Notes: generated from the sequence alone by a model not told the origin. Shown: positions 7,725-16,444, counted from the stretch's first letter. The stretch is 64,000 nt of DNA from Streptomyces sp. YIM 121038 (GCF_006088715.1 NZ_CP030771.1:8988001-9052000); one strand, 5' to 3'. Numbers and translations are program-made.

Positions 7725-9053
7725 TCAGGCCGTGAGGTCGATCTCGACGAACGCGGACGGCTGCATGATGCCGAAGGCCGCGCGCATCTCGGCGAGGATC
7801 GCGACGAGGTTGCGGACGAAGAAATCGAGGTGGCTGTCGGTGACCTGGACGGTGGCCTGCTCGCGGTCCCACAGCACGGCCTTGCGGAAGTCCCCGACGT
7901 AGCCGGTGCCCGCCGGGACGGCCTCGGTCTCGACGACGCCCACGCCCCACAGGGGGTTGGCGCTGCCTGAGGCGGTCGGGCCGCCGAAATAGTACCGGCC
8001 CTCGTTGTCCTGCAGCAGGTCGAGGGTCTCCAGGTCGGCCGGGTTGAACAGGTAGGCGTTGGCGATGGACCGGCCCACCGTGCGGACCTTGGTCCGTGCC
8101 TTGCGCAGCGTGGTGAGCAGGTCGGTGTCCCAGGCCTGCGCCTGCACGCCGGACACGTTGCCGAGGCCCTCGAAGTTCTCGCCAGTGTTGTCGCCCTGGA
8201 TCATCTGGTCTTCGAGTTCTTCCTCCAGCCCATACAGCAGGAAGGAGTCGATCAGAGTCCGGATCTGCGCGGCGTCGGACAAGGACCGCTTGGTCGCGGG
8301 CATCCAGTGCGCGATCGTCCTGACCGGTGCCTGGATCTTCGCCAGGGCGAGGCCGGACTCCGGCTTGTAGCCGCCGCCCGCCGCATTCACCAGGGCGCCC
8401 GCACCGCCCGGCGCGGTCGGGGCTGCCGCGGTCGTGGCCTCAGCCACCGGGGCGGCGTTGTTCGTCACCGAGGTGACGCGCACGTACTCCACCGTGTCGG
8501 AGGTGGTTGTGCCCGGGGTGACGACGTCCCGCATGCGCAGCGGCCGCTGGAAGACGTCCAGGCCCACCTGCAGGCCCCGGTAGTCGGGCTGGACCAGCGC
8601 GCCGCCGGAGGTGTCGGAGGCGCCGGTGACCAGCGACTTGTAGCCGACCATGCCGGACTGCACCCGCTGGTTCTTCGCGAAGACCCCGTTGGGGGCCTGG
8701 GCGAGCAGGGCCTTGTACTCCGGCGACTCGGTGAACTGCTCACCGACGGACTTGGCCTTGTCCGGCAGATGGAAGCCGGACGCGGTCTGCCGCTGCCCAT
8801 CCTCATCCGTCTTGGCGTTCAGGGCGATGTCGTCGCCGAGCTGGGCGAGCGTCGCCTTGAGCTCCTCATTGCCCTTCAGCTTCTCGATCTGGGCCTTGGC
8901 CGCGGTGGCCTTGGCCATGTGCTCGCGAAGCTGCGTGTTCTCCTCGTCGGTGAAGCCCCGGTCGTCCTCCTTCTCAGCGAGGGCGGTGATCTCCCGCGCC
9001 TTGAGGAGGTGGTGCTTCATCTCCTCGGAGAGTTCCTTGATCGTGTTGGGCAT
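7725..9053 (-). CDS. Major capsid protein, HK97 fold
   Basis: A 442-residue protein. Residues 1 to about 110 form a charged coiled coil (IKELSEEMKHHLLKAREITA and on), the scaffolding delta domain normally cut off by the prohead protease. The body then carries typical HK97 phrases: GALVQPDYRG, SDTVEYVRVTS, VRTIAHWMPATKRSLSDAAQ, LLYGLEEELEDQMIQGDN, and near the end FRKAVLWDREQATVQVTDSH and NLVAILAEMRAAFGI. It lies between protease and small head proteins. Length fits a subunit with a removable N-terminal domain. Confidence 0.95.
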   Translation of the reverse strand: MPNTIKELSEEMKHHLLKAREITALAEKEDDRGFTDEENTQLREHMAKATAAKAQIEKLKGNEELKATLAQLGDDIALNAKTDEDGQRQTASGFHLPDKAKSVGEQFTESPEYKALLAQAPNGVFAKNQRVQSGMVGYKSLVTGASDTSGGALVQPDYRGLQVGLDVFQRPLRMRDVVTPGTTTSDTVEYVRVTSVTNNAAPVAEATTAAAPTAPGGAGALVNAAGGGYKPESGLALAKIQAPVRTIAHWMPATKRSLSDAAQIRTLIDSFLLYGLEEELEDQMIQGDNTGENFEGLGNVSGVQAQAWDTDLLTTLRKARTKVRTVGRSIANAYLFNPADLETLDLLQDNEGRYYFGGPTASGSANPLWGVGVVETEAVPAGTGYVGDFRKAVLWDREQATVQVTDSHLDFFVRNLVAILAEMRAAFGIMQPSAFVEIDLTA

Positions 9054-9059
9054 GTCTCC

Positions 9060-9959
9060 TCATTCCGTGAGCGAGACCTCCAGCTCCAGGAGCTGGAGAT
9101 CGGTGCGCAGACGGGCAGAGGCGGCACCGTCCCTGGCGGCGGCGTCGGGCGACGGCGCTTCGCGGGGGTCCGGCGTGGTCTCGTCCTCGGTGCTGCTCTT
9201 ACTGGTGTCCGCGACGGTGTCCTGGGCGGGCGCGGGCTCGGAGGGCTGAGCGGGCGGCACGGTGCCGCTGGCCGCCGCCGGGCCGGGCTGGCCGGACTCC
9301 TCGGGGCTGGTCGTGGGGGCGGCCGGGCCGCGGGCCTTCTCCGGCTCCGCAGCGGCCAGGACCTCACCGATCGCCGAGTGGGCGGAGGCGAGGCGGTCAT
9401 AGTTGGCCGCGCTCAGGACGCGGCCTGCCTTGGCTCCGGCGGCCAGGCTCTGCGCCTTCGCCGCCAGCAGCTCGGTGTCCCTGTTGACGCCGAGCAGGCA
9501 CGGGCCGACCTCGTGCAGGTCCAGGCGCCGCAGCTCGTAGTAGCCGCCCCAGGGGTGCTCGTCGTCGGTGATCCAGCCGCCCTCGCCGACGTCGTACGCG
9601 AAAGAGAACTGCGTGACGCGGCGGCCCTTGAGCAGGCGGTAGACCTGGGCGGACGTCGGGTTGTCGGCGAGGTCCTCGATCTGCCCGGTGACCTCCAGGC
9701 CCTGCAGCGTCTCCACCGCCTTGACGACCCGTCCGATGTGGGAGAACGGGTCCGACCACTGGTGCGACCAGATCACCGGGATGTCGTCGCCCTTGGCCGC
9801 CCACTCAGCCAGCGTCTGGGTGAACGCGCCCGGCCGGACGATGTCGCCCATGCTGTCCTCGGTGTCGAACACACTGACCAGGGCGGTGAACTGCCCCTCG
9901 GCCAGCCCGTCGGCGACGCCCGCCGCCTTGACCTTGGCGGCCACTTCCATCGTGCGCAC
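9060..9959 (-). CDS. Prohead protease (HK97 family, S78-like)
   Basis: A 299-residue protein placed between portal and capsid. The N-terminal domain carries GQFTALVSVFDTEDSMGDIV, then IWSHQ with the putative catalytic His66, and VTQFSFAYD with Ser119, the His/Ser arrangement of HK97 prohead proteases. After about residue 190 the sequence becomes Pro/Ala/Ser/Glu-rich and disordered, ending in a short coiled coil, so this enzyme has a long scaffold-like tail. It cleaves the capsid delta domain during maturation. Seven bases separate it from the capsid gene. Confidence 0.92.
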   Translation of the reverse strand: MRTMEVAAKVKAAGVADGLAEGQFTALVSVFDTEDSMGDIVRPGAFTQTLAEWAAKGDDIPVIWSHQWSDPFSHIGRVVKAVETLQGLEVTGQIEDLADNPTSAQVYRLLKGRRVTQFSFAYDVGEGGWITDDEHPWGGYYELRRLDLHEVGPCLLGVNRDTELLAAKAQSLAAGAKAGRVLSAANYDRLASAHSAIGEVLAAAEPEKARGPAAPTTSPEESGQPGPAAASGTVPPAQPSEPAPAQDTVADTSKSSTEDETTPDPREAPSPDAAARDGAASARLRTDLQLLELEVSLTE

Positions 9960-9963
9960 GGCG

Positions 9964-11922
9964 TCACTCCTCCTTCGCGTAGTCGAGAGTGCAGTTGCAG
10001 TTCACGAGCTCCTCGGTGCGGCCCTTGCCGTCGCCCGGCCAGCGCAGCCCGTTGGAGAACACGTCATCCAGCGCCACGGCCTCGCCATCCTGTGCGCGGT
10101 GGGAGGCCCGCGGGTTCTTGCCGCCCGTGCGCCAGACCTTCCGCGTCAGCCCGGACGCGCCGGCCGCGTCGTGGCCGCCGAAGGAGCGGAGTTCGGTGGA
10201 GGCGGTGAGCGCCCGTGCCGCAGCCGCGGTGCCCCACGCGACCGCAGCCGACTGCAGGGCCTCCCGCCAGCCCTCGCCGCCCTCCTCCTGCACCTGGGCG
10301 ACGGCCTCCCGTCCGGCCTCCTCGTGCTGCGCCGCATGCGTCTCAGCAGCCGCGAGGATCCAGGCGAGCATCACCTCGGCCGACCAACCCTCGGCCTCCT
10401 CGTTCCAGACGTCGAGGACCTCCCACGCCCCCACCTGCGCGAGGCGGTAGCCGTGGTGGGCCAGCAGAGCCTGCAGCTGCGCGAGCCGGTCCTCGGACCC
10501 GGCCGCCCACAGCGCCAGCAGGTCCGGCAGCGCCTGCCCCTCGGCGGCCTTCGCCCCGGCCGCCACCAGCAGCGCGGTGCTCTGCCGCTCGGTGAACGCG
10601 GTGAGCGTCTGCTGCAGCGCGTCCCGCTCGCTGGCGAAGGACCCGATCGATGACGGCCTGCCGGAGGCTTTCCTACGCGGCAGGCCGCGCGCTTTTGGGA
10701 CCGCGTCCACCGCATCCGGCGCCGTATCCCTGGGGCTGGCGAGGCCGCCCTCGGTGACGTTCATCGGCACGATCAGCTCGTCGCCGCCCTCAACGCGCGG
10801 CAGGTTGAAGCGGGCCCGCTGTTCGTTCCGAGTCATCCACGGCCCGCCCGTAGCGGTCGACGCCGCGGCCGCCTGGCTCTCGAAGTCGCCGCGCATCTTC
10901 TCCGCGATGTTGAACTCGCAGTACACATCGCCGTACTCGCCCGGTGTGCCCTCCAGGTCGGGCAGGATCTGCGCCGCGAACTCCTGCTGGATCATCACCG
11001 TCCACGGACCGAGGGTGTCCTGGTAGAGGTGGCTGTGCTGCTCCTTGATGTTGCTGTACGTGGCGTGATCCAGGATCCCGATCAGCGGCGGCGGGATGAA
11101 GTACGCCGCGGAGACCTCCTCGCGGGTCAGCTTCCTGGCCTCGATGTACTGCGCCTGCTCGGGGTTGAAGCCGACCTTGTCGTAGGTCATGCCGTCCTCG
11201 AGGATCGGCGTACCGCCCTCGGCGCCGCCGCCGTCGGCGAAGGAGCGCCACATCTCGCGGAAGCGGCGCTTGTCGTCCGGCGACCAGTCCGGCGCGTCGG
11301 CTGGCCGGACCAGGACACCGGTGAGGCGAGCCCCGGACTTCCACATGTGCCGTCGCTGCTTGGACGCCTCGGAGGACTCCAGCAGCAGGTCGCGCAGGGA
11401 CTCGATGGGCGACTCGCCGTACGTGAGGTCAGTGGGCGAGTAGCCGTGGATGTGGACGACCTCGTCCACCCCGAAGTCCCGCCCGCCCGCGGTCTCGAAG
11501 TGCTTGGGCCGGATCCAGTTGCCCCCGTAGGGGCGGATCAGCGTGGGCGGCACCGGCAGGATCTGCAACTGCCCGTTGAGCTTCAGCTTGATCCCGTACC
11601 AGTTGTCGTACAGCGCGATGTCCGAGACGAGCCGCTCGATGAACCGGTACGTCGTCATGCCGAGCAGCGGGGTGTTGAGCAGCTGCGCGAGCGGGTGCAG
11701 CGTGAGCCGCTCCCGGTCGGTATCGCTCACCCGCCGGTAGACGTGCACACCGAGCTGGGCGATGTTCCGCGCCAGGAACGCGATCACCGTGCGGACCTGG
11801 GGCTGGGTGCGCCAGATCGTCTCGTACTCCCACGGCGCCGCCCGGTAGGTCATCGGCGCGTACGCGGGCAGCACCCCGGCGCCGGTGGTGGCGAGATCAC
11901 CGGAGGAGACCACGAACGCCAT
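9964..11922 (-). CDS. Portal protein with C-terminal MuF-like extension
   Basis: A 652-residue protein. Residues 1 to about 400 are an HK97-type portal: RTVIAFLARNIAQLGVHVYR, LLNTPLLGMTTYRFIERLV, YDNWYGIKLK, GYSPTDLTYGESPIESLRDL, FIPPPLIGILDHATYSNIKE and EFNIAEKMRGDFESQ. After a proline-rich linker the C-terminal ~230 residues are helical and end (from about residue 595) with KVWRTGGKNPRASHR, DDVFSNGLRWPGD and ELVNCNCTLDY, the signature of the MuF/SPP1 gp7 head morphogenesis domain. The portal and MuF parts are usually separate genes, so this looks like a natural fusion. Start ATG 11922 overlaps the previous stop (TGATG). Confidence 0.92.
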   Translation of the reverse strand: MAFVVSSGDLATTGAGVLPAYAPMTYRAAPWEYETIWRTQPQVRTVIAFLARNIAQLGVHVYRRVSDTDRERLTLHPLAQLLNTPLLGMTTYRFIERLVSDIALYDNWYGIKLKLNGQLQILPVPPTLIRPYGGNWIRPKHFETAGGRDFGVDEVVHIHGYSPTDLTYGESPIESLRDLLLESSEASKQRRHMWKSGARLTGVLVRPADAPDWSPDDKRRFREMWRSFADGGGAEGGTPILEDGMTYDKVGFNPEQAQYIEARKLTREEVSAAYFIPPPLIGILDHATYSNIKEQHSHLYQDTLGPWTVMIQQEFAAQILPDLEGTPGEYGDVYCEFNIAEKMRGDFESQAAAASTATGGPWMTRNEQRARFNLPRVEGGDELIVPMNVTEGGLASPRDTAPDAVDAVPKARGLPRRKASGRPSSIGSFASERDALQQTLTAFTERQSTALLVAAGAKAAEGQALPDLLALWAAGSEDRLAQLQALLAHHGYRLAQVGAWEVLDVWNEEAEGWSAEVMLAWILAAAETHAAQHEEAGREAVAQVQEEGGEGWREALQSAAVAWGTAAAARALTASTELRSFGGHDAAGASGLTRKVWRTGGKNPRASHRAQDGEAVALDDVFSNGLRWPGDGKGRTEELVNCNCTLDYAKEE

Positions 11923-12140
11923 CAGCCACCCCCCGGCAGGACCTGCGTGAACTCCACCCGAGGCCGCTCGACCACGACTTCCCCGTCCACCGGCTGCGGC
12001 TCCCGCCCCGCCTCCAGCAGCCGCGCATCACGCAGCACCAGCAGCGGGCCCCGCTGCGCCCACAGCACCCCTTCGAAGGCCTTGTCCGCCAGGTTCACGA
12101 TCACCCGCTTACGGACCGCCGTACGCCGCCATGCGAACAC
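11922..12140 (-). CDS. Small unknown protein between terminase and portal
   Basis: A 72-residue basic protein with a beta-hairpin-like pattern (RVIVNLADKAFEGVLWAQRG, then LLVLRDARLLEAG) that resembles a small Sm-like or SH3-like fold; GEVVVERPRVEFTQVLPGGG closes it. Similar short genes with this final VEFTQVL phrase occur just upstream of portals in Streptomyces phages. It overlaps the portal start. Function unknown, probably packaging or head assembly. Confidence 0.6.
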   Translation of the reverse strand: MFAWRRTAVRKRVIVNLADKAFEGVLWAQRGPLLVLRDARLLEAGREPQPVDGEVVVERPRVEFTQVLPGGG

Positions 12141-12161
12141 GCCGCCTCCCGCCCGGCCGCG

Positions 12162-13940
12162 TCACACGACCATGATCTCGTCCTCGTCCGCGTACCTCGA
12201 CTTCCGCCGCGGCGGGCGGGCGAGGATCTCCGACATGGCGGTGGCCAGCGCCGACACACCATCGATCTTGTCGCCGCTGTTGGCCTTGTCCGGCTTCACG
12301 TTCCCGGCCGGATCCATCGCCACGGCCAGGTTGTCCACGCACCAGCGCACGACCGGATGCCCGCCGTGCCGCAGCGCCGGAGCCTCAGGCGTGCCCTGCA
12401 GCACCAGCCGCTGAATCGCCTTCAGCGACGGCGACATGGTCAGAAAGCCCTGGCGGACCTTCACCATCGGCGCCCGCTCACTGATCAAGTCGTTCGTCAA
12501 CTGCGAGGCGTTCCACGGGTCGTAGCCCAGCGAGCGGACCCGGAAGGTGTCCCGGTCCCGGCGGACCTGCTCGCGGATAAAGTCGTAGTCCGCGACGTTG
12601 CCCGGCGTCGCCACCAGGAAGCCCTCACGCACCCACCGCGAGGCCGCCCCCGCCGTCCGCTTGTCCAGGGCCCGCAGGTTGTCCTCCGGCGTCCAGAACC
12701 GCCACAGCGCATCGAGCGTGCCGTCGCTGTCGTCGGGGAACAGCCAGCACAGCGCACACAGGTCGCTGGTGCTGGCCAGGTCCAGGCCGCCCCACGTCTC
12801 CCGCCCGGCGAAGGCCTGCTCGTCGACCAGGCCCGCGTTCGCATCCCAGTCCTCCAGCCGCAAGAACCTGGTGGACTGCTTCGTGCGGATCCCCAGGTGC
12901 AGCCGCAGGTACTTCGCCAGGTCCGCCGGTGACTGCTGCGCCTCCGCCGCCGCGCCCCGCAGATACGCCGCGCTCGGGCTCACCCCGTAGCCGGGATTCG
13001 CCTTGCGCATCGTCTCCTCGGCGAACGGATCATCACCCTCGTCCGCGCCCCACACCACGCCGTACGTGTCCGGATCGTGCAACGACCGGCGGGCGAGCTG
13101 CTCGACGTACTGACGGCGCCGGTCGTAGATCGACTCCTGCTTGCCGTCGTCCGCTGTAGTGATGATCACGACCAGCGGCTGACGACGCGAGCCGGTACCG
13201 GTCTCGATCGTCTCCACCAGGTCCGGGGACTTGTGGACGTGCAGCTCGTCGATGATCCCGCCGTGCACGTTCGCGCCGTGCATCGCCTCGGCCACCGACG
13301 AGACGACGGTGAAGTACGAGCCGGACGCCGGGTGCGTGATCTTCTTCGTGAACGCCTTGACGTTGCCCTTCAGCGCGGGCGCCCGCTCGGCGATCTGTCG
13401 GATCGGATCGAACGTGAACCGCGCCTGCTTCTCCGACGTGGCCGCCGCGTACACCTGTGCGCCCGGCTCCCCGTCCGCCGCCATCAGGTACACCGCGATG
13501 CCGCCGCTGAGGGTGGTCTTCCCGTTGCGCCGGGGCACGTCCACGTACAGCTTGCGGACGACCCGCACGTAGCCCTCGGCCTCGTCGTCCCACCGCACCC
13601 AGCCGAAGACGGGCGCCAGGATGTACGCGACCTGCCACGGGTCCGGGTCCAGCGGCCGGCCCGCCCATTTGCCCTGCGTGTGCCGCAGCAGGTGGAAGGA
13701 GCGCAGCACCCGGTCGACGCGGGCCGGATCGAACACGGCCCCGGGCGCCTCACCGGGCGACGGCGTGATCACCTTGGGCGGGCAGTCAGGCAGCGGGATC
13801 CCGCGCTCCACCAGGTACCAGGCGACCTCACGCGACAGCTTCAGCCGCGCCAGCAACTCCTCGTCCAGGTACGCCGCCGGCGTCTTCGTCGCCCGGCGCC
13901 TACCCCGACCCGGCGAACGGGTTGTCGTCCCCAACGTCAT
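12162..13940 (-). CDS. Terminase large subunit
   Basis: A 592-residue DNA-packaging motor. The ATPase domain has Walker A PRRNGKT (136-142), Walker B GGIIDE (227-232) and a coupling segment around LVVIITTADD. The nuclease domain starts near WGGLDLASTSDLCAL, with the acidic residue that begins the RNaseH-like metal site, and continues through VRSLGYDPWNASQLTNDLIS and RHGGHPVVRWCVDNLAV. This is the HK97/phiC31 type that cuts cohesive ends or headfuls. ATG 13940 lies 41 bases inside the small subunit gene, so the two are coupled. Confidence 0.95.
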   Translation of the reverse strand: MTLGTTTRSPGRGRRRATKTPAAYLDEELLARLKLSREVAWYLVERGIPLPDCPPKVITPSPGEAPGAVFDPARVDRVLRSFHLLRHTQGKWAGRPLDPDPWQVAYILAPVFGWVRWDDEAEGYVRVVRKLYVDVPRRNGKTTLSGGIAVYLMAADGEPGAQVYAAATSEKQARFTFDPIRQIAERAPALKGNVKAFTKKITHPASGSYFTVVSSVAEAMHGANVHGGIIDELHVHKSPDLVETIETGTGSRRQPLVVIITTADDGKQESIYDRRRQYVEQLARRSLHDPDTYGVVWGADEGDDPFAEETMRKANPGYGVSPSAAYLRGAAAEAQQSPADLAKYLRLHLGIRTKQSTRFLRLEDWDANAGLVDEQAFAGRETWGGLDLASTSDLCALCWLFPDDSDGTLDALWRFWTPEDNLRALDKRTAGAASRWVREGFLVATPGNVADYDFIREQVRRDRDTFRVRSLGYDPWNASQLTNDLISERAPMVKVRQGFLTMSPSLKAIQRLVLQGTPEAPALRHGGHPVVRWCVDNLAVAMDPAGNVKPDKANSGDKIDGVSALATAMSEILARPPRRKSRYADEDEIMVV

Positions 13941-14364
13941 CGCCCCCGCCCCGGCTCAGCCCCTGCTCCGTGGAGGGCGTCAGGCCGAAGTGCGCGGCCC
14001 ACGTCCGCAACTCCCTCCCCGCGTTCCGGGCGATCGCGACCGCCGGGTGCGCGAGGGTGCCCTGCTTCGCCTCGATCGTCAGGCCCTCCCGCTGCACCGC
14101 CTCCGTCGCCTCCCTGAACGTCGCCCACGCCTCGCAGTACGCGGCCAGCCCCGCCCGGTCGTTCTCCTTCAGCAGGTCCAGCCGCGCCAGCTCCGGCACC
14201 ACCCGGTCCCACTCCGCGCGCGCCTCCGCCGACAGCCACTCAGGCGGGGCCGGGGCGACGCGCTTGAACGTCGGCACGGCCGGGACCGGCCGCCCGCCGG
14301 AGTCGCGGCCCTCTGACCTGCCTTTTAGCAGCCGCAGCGGGGCAGGCTCGGAAGCCTTGGCCAT
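13900..14364 (-). CDS. Terminase small subunit (P27 family)
   Basis: A 154-residue protein beginning MAKASEPAPLRLLKGRSEGR, an LRLLKG start typical of P27-type small terminases. The helical body (PPEWLSAEARAEWDRVVPEL, LLKENDRAGLAAYCEAWATF, HPAVAIARNAGRELRTWAAH, FGLTPS) fits the same family. It would recognise the packaging site and hand DNA to the large subunit, encoded immediately downstream with overlap. The intergenic stretch upstream is the expected place for cos. Confidence 0.9.
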   Translation of the reverse strand: MAKASEPAPLRLLKGRSEGRDSGGRPVPAVPTFKRVAPAPPEWLSAEARAEWDRVVPELARLDLLKENDRAGLAAYCEAWATFREATEAVQREGLTIEAKQGTLAHPAVAIARNAGRELRTWAAHFGLTPSTEQGLSRGGGDDVGDDNPFAGSG

Positions 14365-14654
14365 AGCTGACCCCCTATCAGCGAGCTGAGCTCACGTCTT
14401 CCGAGTTGACCGCGGCGGGCCCCCAGGATTTTGACCTGGTGATTTCGACTCCCCTACCCCTCCGGGAGGGGTGCGGGGCGGGCTCGGCGGGGGTTACAGA
14501 CAGTGAAATTCGGGTCTGTGCGGCGACTTTTGGGCCGTTCGGAGACCAAATTCGTGGTCTGCGTGCACGTTTTTCGTGTGGTCCTTGGCTCGCGGTGAGC
14601 GCCGGGAGGGGGCTCGGGCCCGTGTGGGGCTCGTGGTGGCCCCTTGCGGGGCTC
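14365..14654. other. Non-coding gap between HNH endonuclease and small terminase; candidate cos region
   Basis: No convincing gene on either strand in this 290-base gap, the largest in the prophage. At 14449-14475 the plus strand reads CCCCTACCCCTCCGGGAGGG then GTGCGGGG, containing a 7-bp inverted repeat ACCCCTC/GAGGGGT around CGG. In HK97-like actinophages with an HNH gene beside the terminase, the cohesive-end site lies here. The minus-strand promoter for the terminase operon could also be in this gap. Assignment is by position only. Confidence 0.4.
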
Positions 14655-15059
14655 TCAGCGGGCCTTGCGGCGCCGTGCGTTGGCTCGTGCGGCCTCGGCC
14701 TTGCTCTTGGCCTCGTGACACGTCACGCAGGCCAGGCCGAGGTTGTCGAGGTCGCGGCGTGCTCCGCCTTCGCTGATGGGGATGACGTGGTCGAGCTCGT
14801 GTGGCCAGGTGGTGCGGTCGCCTTCGTCGTACTGCTCGGGGTCGGGCGACTCGGCGCCGCAGAGGTAGCAGCAGCCGTGATCACGTCGTGTGATCTTGGC
14901 CTTGAGTGATCGCCACTCGCCTGAGCTGATGCCGTAGCGCTCGGCCTTGTTGTCGCGTCCTCGCCAGGGGATGGGCTGGTGGTCGTCGCAGCGTGATCCT
15001 TTGGTGGCGTACTCGTGGCACTCGGGGTCGGTGCAGCGGGAGGGCGGGGCGTACGGCAT
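14655..15059 (-). CDS. HNH endonuclease next to the terminase
   Basis: The ATG at 15059 has a strong AGGAGGGG five bases upstream, giving 134 residues. An N-terminal zinc-binding stretch (CTDPECHEYATKGSRCDDHQ) is followed by the HNH core: CYLCG, then HELDHVIPISEGG, DNLGLACVTCHEAK. Such HNH proteins beside HK97-type terminases are needed for cohesive-end cleavage together with the large subunit. It is the first gene of the late block after a hairpin terminator. Motifs are complete, so an active nuclease is likely. Confidence 0.9.
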   Translation of the reverse strand: MPYAPPSRCTDPECHEYATKGSRCDDHQPIPWRGRDNKAERYGISSGEWRSLKAKITRRDHGCCYLCGAESPDPEQYDEGDRTTWPHELDHVIPISEGGARRDLDNLGLACVTCHEAKSKAEAARANARRRKAR

Positions 15060-15080
15060 GGGCCCCTCCTGGGTATGGCG

Positions 15081-15110
15081 AAGCCCCCGGGGCGTGGCCG
15101 TCGGGGGCTT
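15081..15110. terminator. Hairpin terminator between early and late minus-strand genes
   Basis: AAGCCCCCG and CGGGGGCTT pair perfectly around a 12-base loop just upstream of the HNH gene. Being symmetrical it could act in both directions. It separates the late packaging/structural operon from the preceding small genes and implies a late promoter downstream of it on the minus strand. Confidence 0.65.
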
Positions 15111-15185
15111 GATCATGTGTGGTGTGTGTGCCCGGTTTTGGGCATGGGTCTGCGGAAAGATCGTGGCGCATGAGATTGGTGCACG

Positions 15186-15413
15186 TCAAGCGGCTTCGCT
15201 GCGTTGGCCTGGGCGGGTGGGCTTGGCTGCTGCTCGTGCGGTGGTGATGTCGTCGATGCGGTAGTAGGGGCGGCGGGGGCTTCCGCCTGCGCGGTGGAGG
15301 ATGCCGCGGCGTATCCAGTCGCGGATGGTGGCCGGGCGGACGCCGCAGGCTGTGGCGGCCTGGGTGGTGGTGAGGAGGCCTGGGGGCAGGGACGGATACT
15401 CCATGGTGACCAT
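15186..15413 (-). CDS. MerR/excisionase-type helix-turn-helix protein
   Basis: A 75-residue DNA-binding protein. LLTTTQAATACGVRPATIRD followed by WIRRGILHRAGGSPRRPYYR and IDDI is the winged helix-turn-helix of the MerR/Xis (HTH_17) family, where the first helix pair selects DNA and the Arg-rich wing contacts the backbone. It could be a directionality factor or a late regulator, since it is the last regulator before the terminase block. Start ATG 15413; an alternative ATG lies three codons inside. Confidence 0.72.
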   Translation of the reverse strand: MVTMEYPSLPPGLLTTTQAATACGVRPATIRDWIRRGILHRAGGSPRRPYYRIDDITTARAAAKPTRPGQRSEAA

Positions 15414-15428
15414 GATGCGGCCGTAGCC

Positions 15429-15812
15429 TCACCAGGACGCGTCTCCCAAGCGCTGGCCCACGTTGCGGGCGGCGTGCCACAGCCACTCTGCCCAGTCCCT
15501 GATCTGCGCGTAGTGCTGGGGGCCTGCGTCCTGCGGGGGCGGCACGAGGGCGGTGATGGCGGCCAGGGCCCTGGTGACGTCGGCCCGAGTCCCGGGGTAC
15601 GAGGGGCCGATGGGCAGTTCTTCCTGCGGGTGCGGTGTGCCCTCTTTCAGTGTGATGGCGGCGCCGCTGATCCACTCCACGAGCTGTTCCACCCGCTCGT
15701 AGTCCTGCTGCGTGGTCGGCTTGCGGGGAAGGGCCTGGACGGCGCGGGTCAGATCCTTGATCGTGGCGTCGAATTGGTGTGGCAGCGGCCGGTCGTCGGG
15801 CAGGTCGGGCAT
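15429..15812 (-). CDS. Unknown helical phage protein
   Basis: A 127-residue protein, MPDLPDDRPLPHQFDATIKD to RNVGQRLGDASW, predicted mostly alpha-helical with WISGAAITLKEG and HYAQIRDWAEWLWHAARNVG. No family recognised. It follows a hairpin at 15849-15878 and sits 15 bases before the HTH gene, so the two are probably co-transcribed. Confidence 0.6.
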   Translation of the reverse strand: MPDLPDDRPLPHQFDATIKDLTRAVQALPRKPTTQQDYERVEQLVEWISGAAITLKEGTPHPQEELPIGPSYPGTRADVTRALAAITALVPPPQDAGPQHYAQIRDWAEWLWHAARNVGQRLGDASW

Positions 15813-15848
15813 GGGGGGATCCTCTCGTGACGGGGTGGGGATGAAGAA

Positions 15849-15878
15849 GGCCCCGCTGCGACGAAGCGCGGCGGGGCC
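15849..15878. terminator. Hairpin in the gap upstream of the 15429 gene
   Basis: GGCCCCGC and GCGGGGCC form an 8-bp perfect stem with a 14-base loop, located between two minus-strand genes. It probably ends or attenuates the transcript coming from the spread-like block to the right. No long T run follows, as is usual in Streptomyces. Confidence 0.55.
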
Positions 15879-15919
15879 GGTGCCGGGCGCGGCCCGGCGT
15901 GTGCTGGCGGCCTAGACGT

Positions 15920-16225
15920 TCACCCTTCCTGGCGCGGTCGCCCTCCCTCGGACTCAGGCACGCGCGGATCGATCCAGTTGATCAGGTCAGCCATCGATAC
16001 CTCTCCGCCGCTGTCCAGTGATACGGCGTGGTGCTTGGCCATGGCGCGCTGCTCCTCAGCCATGAGGTGCGCGGCCTCGTCCAGCAGGGCTTCGATCAGG
16101 TCGTCGGCGCGCTGCTCATCGAGGTCCGGGTTGTTGCGGAGCATCTCGCGCAGCACCGCCTCGTGGGCCTGACGGTGGGCTGCCCCGTAGTCGCCCAGGC
16201 CGCAGTCGGGCATGTCGTCGCTCAT
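15920..16225 (-). CDS. Unknown acidic phage protein
   Basis: Chosen start ATG 16225 (MSDDMPDCGLGDYGAAHRQA) gives 101 residues; it has a GGAGAAGG-type site upstream, better than the ATG at 16264. The middle is helical and acidic (NNPDLDEQRADDLIEALLDE, AAHLMAEEQRAMAKHHAVSL) and the end (DLINWIDPRVPE) is a short conserved-looking motif. No family recognised. Confidence 0.55.
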   Translation of the reverse strand: MSDDMPDCGLGDYGAAHRQAHEAVLREMLRNNPDLDEQRADDLIEALLDEAAHLMAEEQRAMAKHHAVSLDSGGEVSMADLINWIDPRVPESEGGRPRQEG

Positions 16226-16288
16226 GTGCTCATCCTTCTCCAGCTGTAGACGGTGCCGGGGCACTTCTCTGGTTCTGGCACGTTTTTG

Positions 16289-16444
16289 TCAACTCTGCTC
16301 GTGGCCCTGCGGCGCGCCGGGTACGGGCTTGGGTTCGGTGGGGTAGTAGCCGCCGCGGCTGGCCTGGTAGTCGGTGGCGTGGGCCGGGTCGGGCTCGGCG
16401 TCGTGGGGTGGGCGGATGGGCATGTCCTGCGGGAGCGGTGCCAC
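16289..16444 (-). CDS. Very small proline-rich protein
   Basis: A GTG at 16444 preceded by ACAGGAGACC gives 51 residues (VAPLPQDMPIRPPHDAEPDP, then HATDYQASRGGYYPTEPKPV). Rich in Pro, Asp and Tyr, probably unstructured. The good ribosome-binding site and the operon position after the GIY-YIG membrane gene argue that it is real. Function unknown. Confidence 0.45.
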   Translation of the reverse strand: MAPLPQDMPIRPPHDAEPDPAHATDYQASRGGYYPTEPKPVPGAPQGHEQS

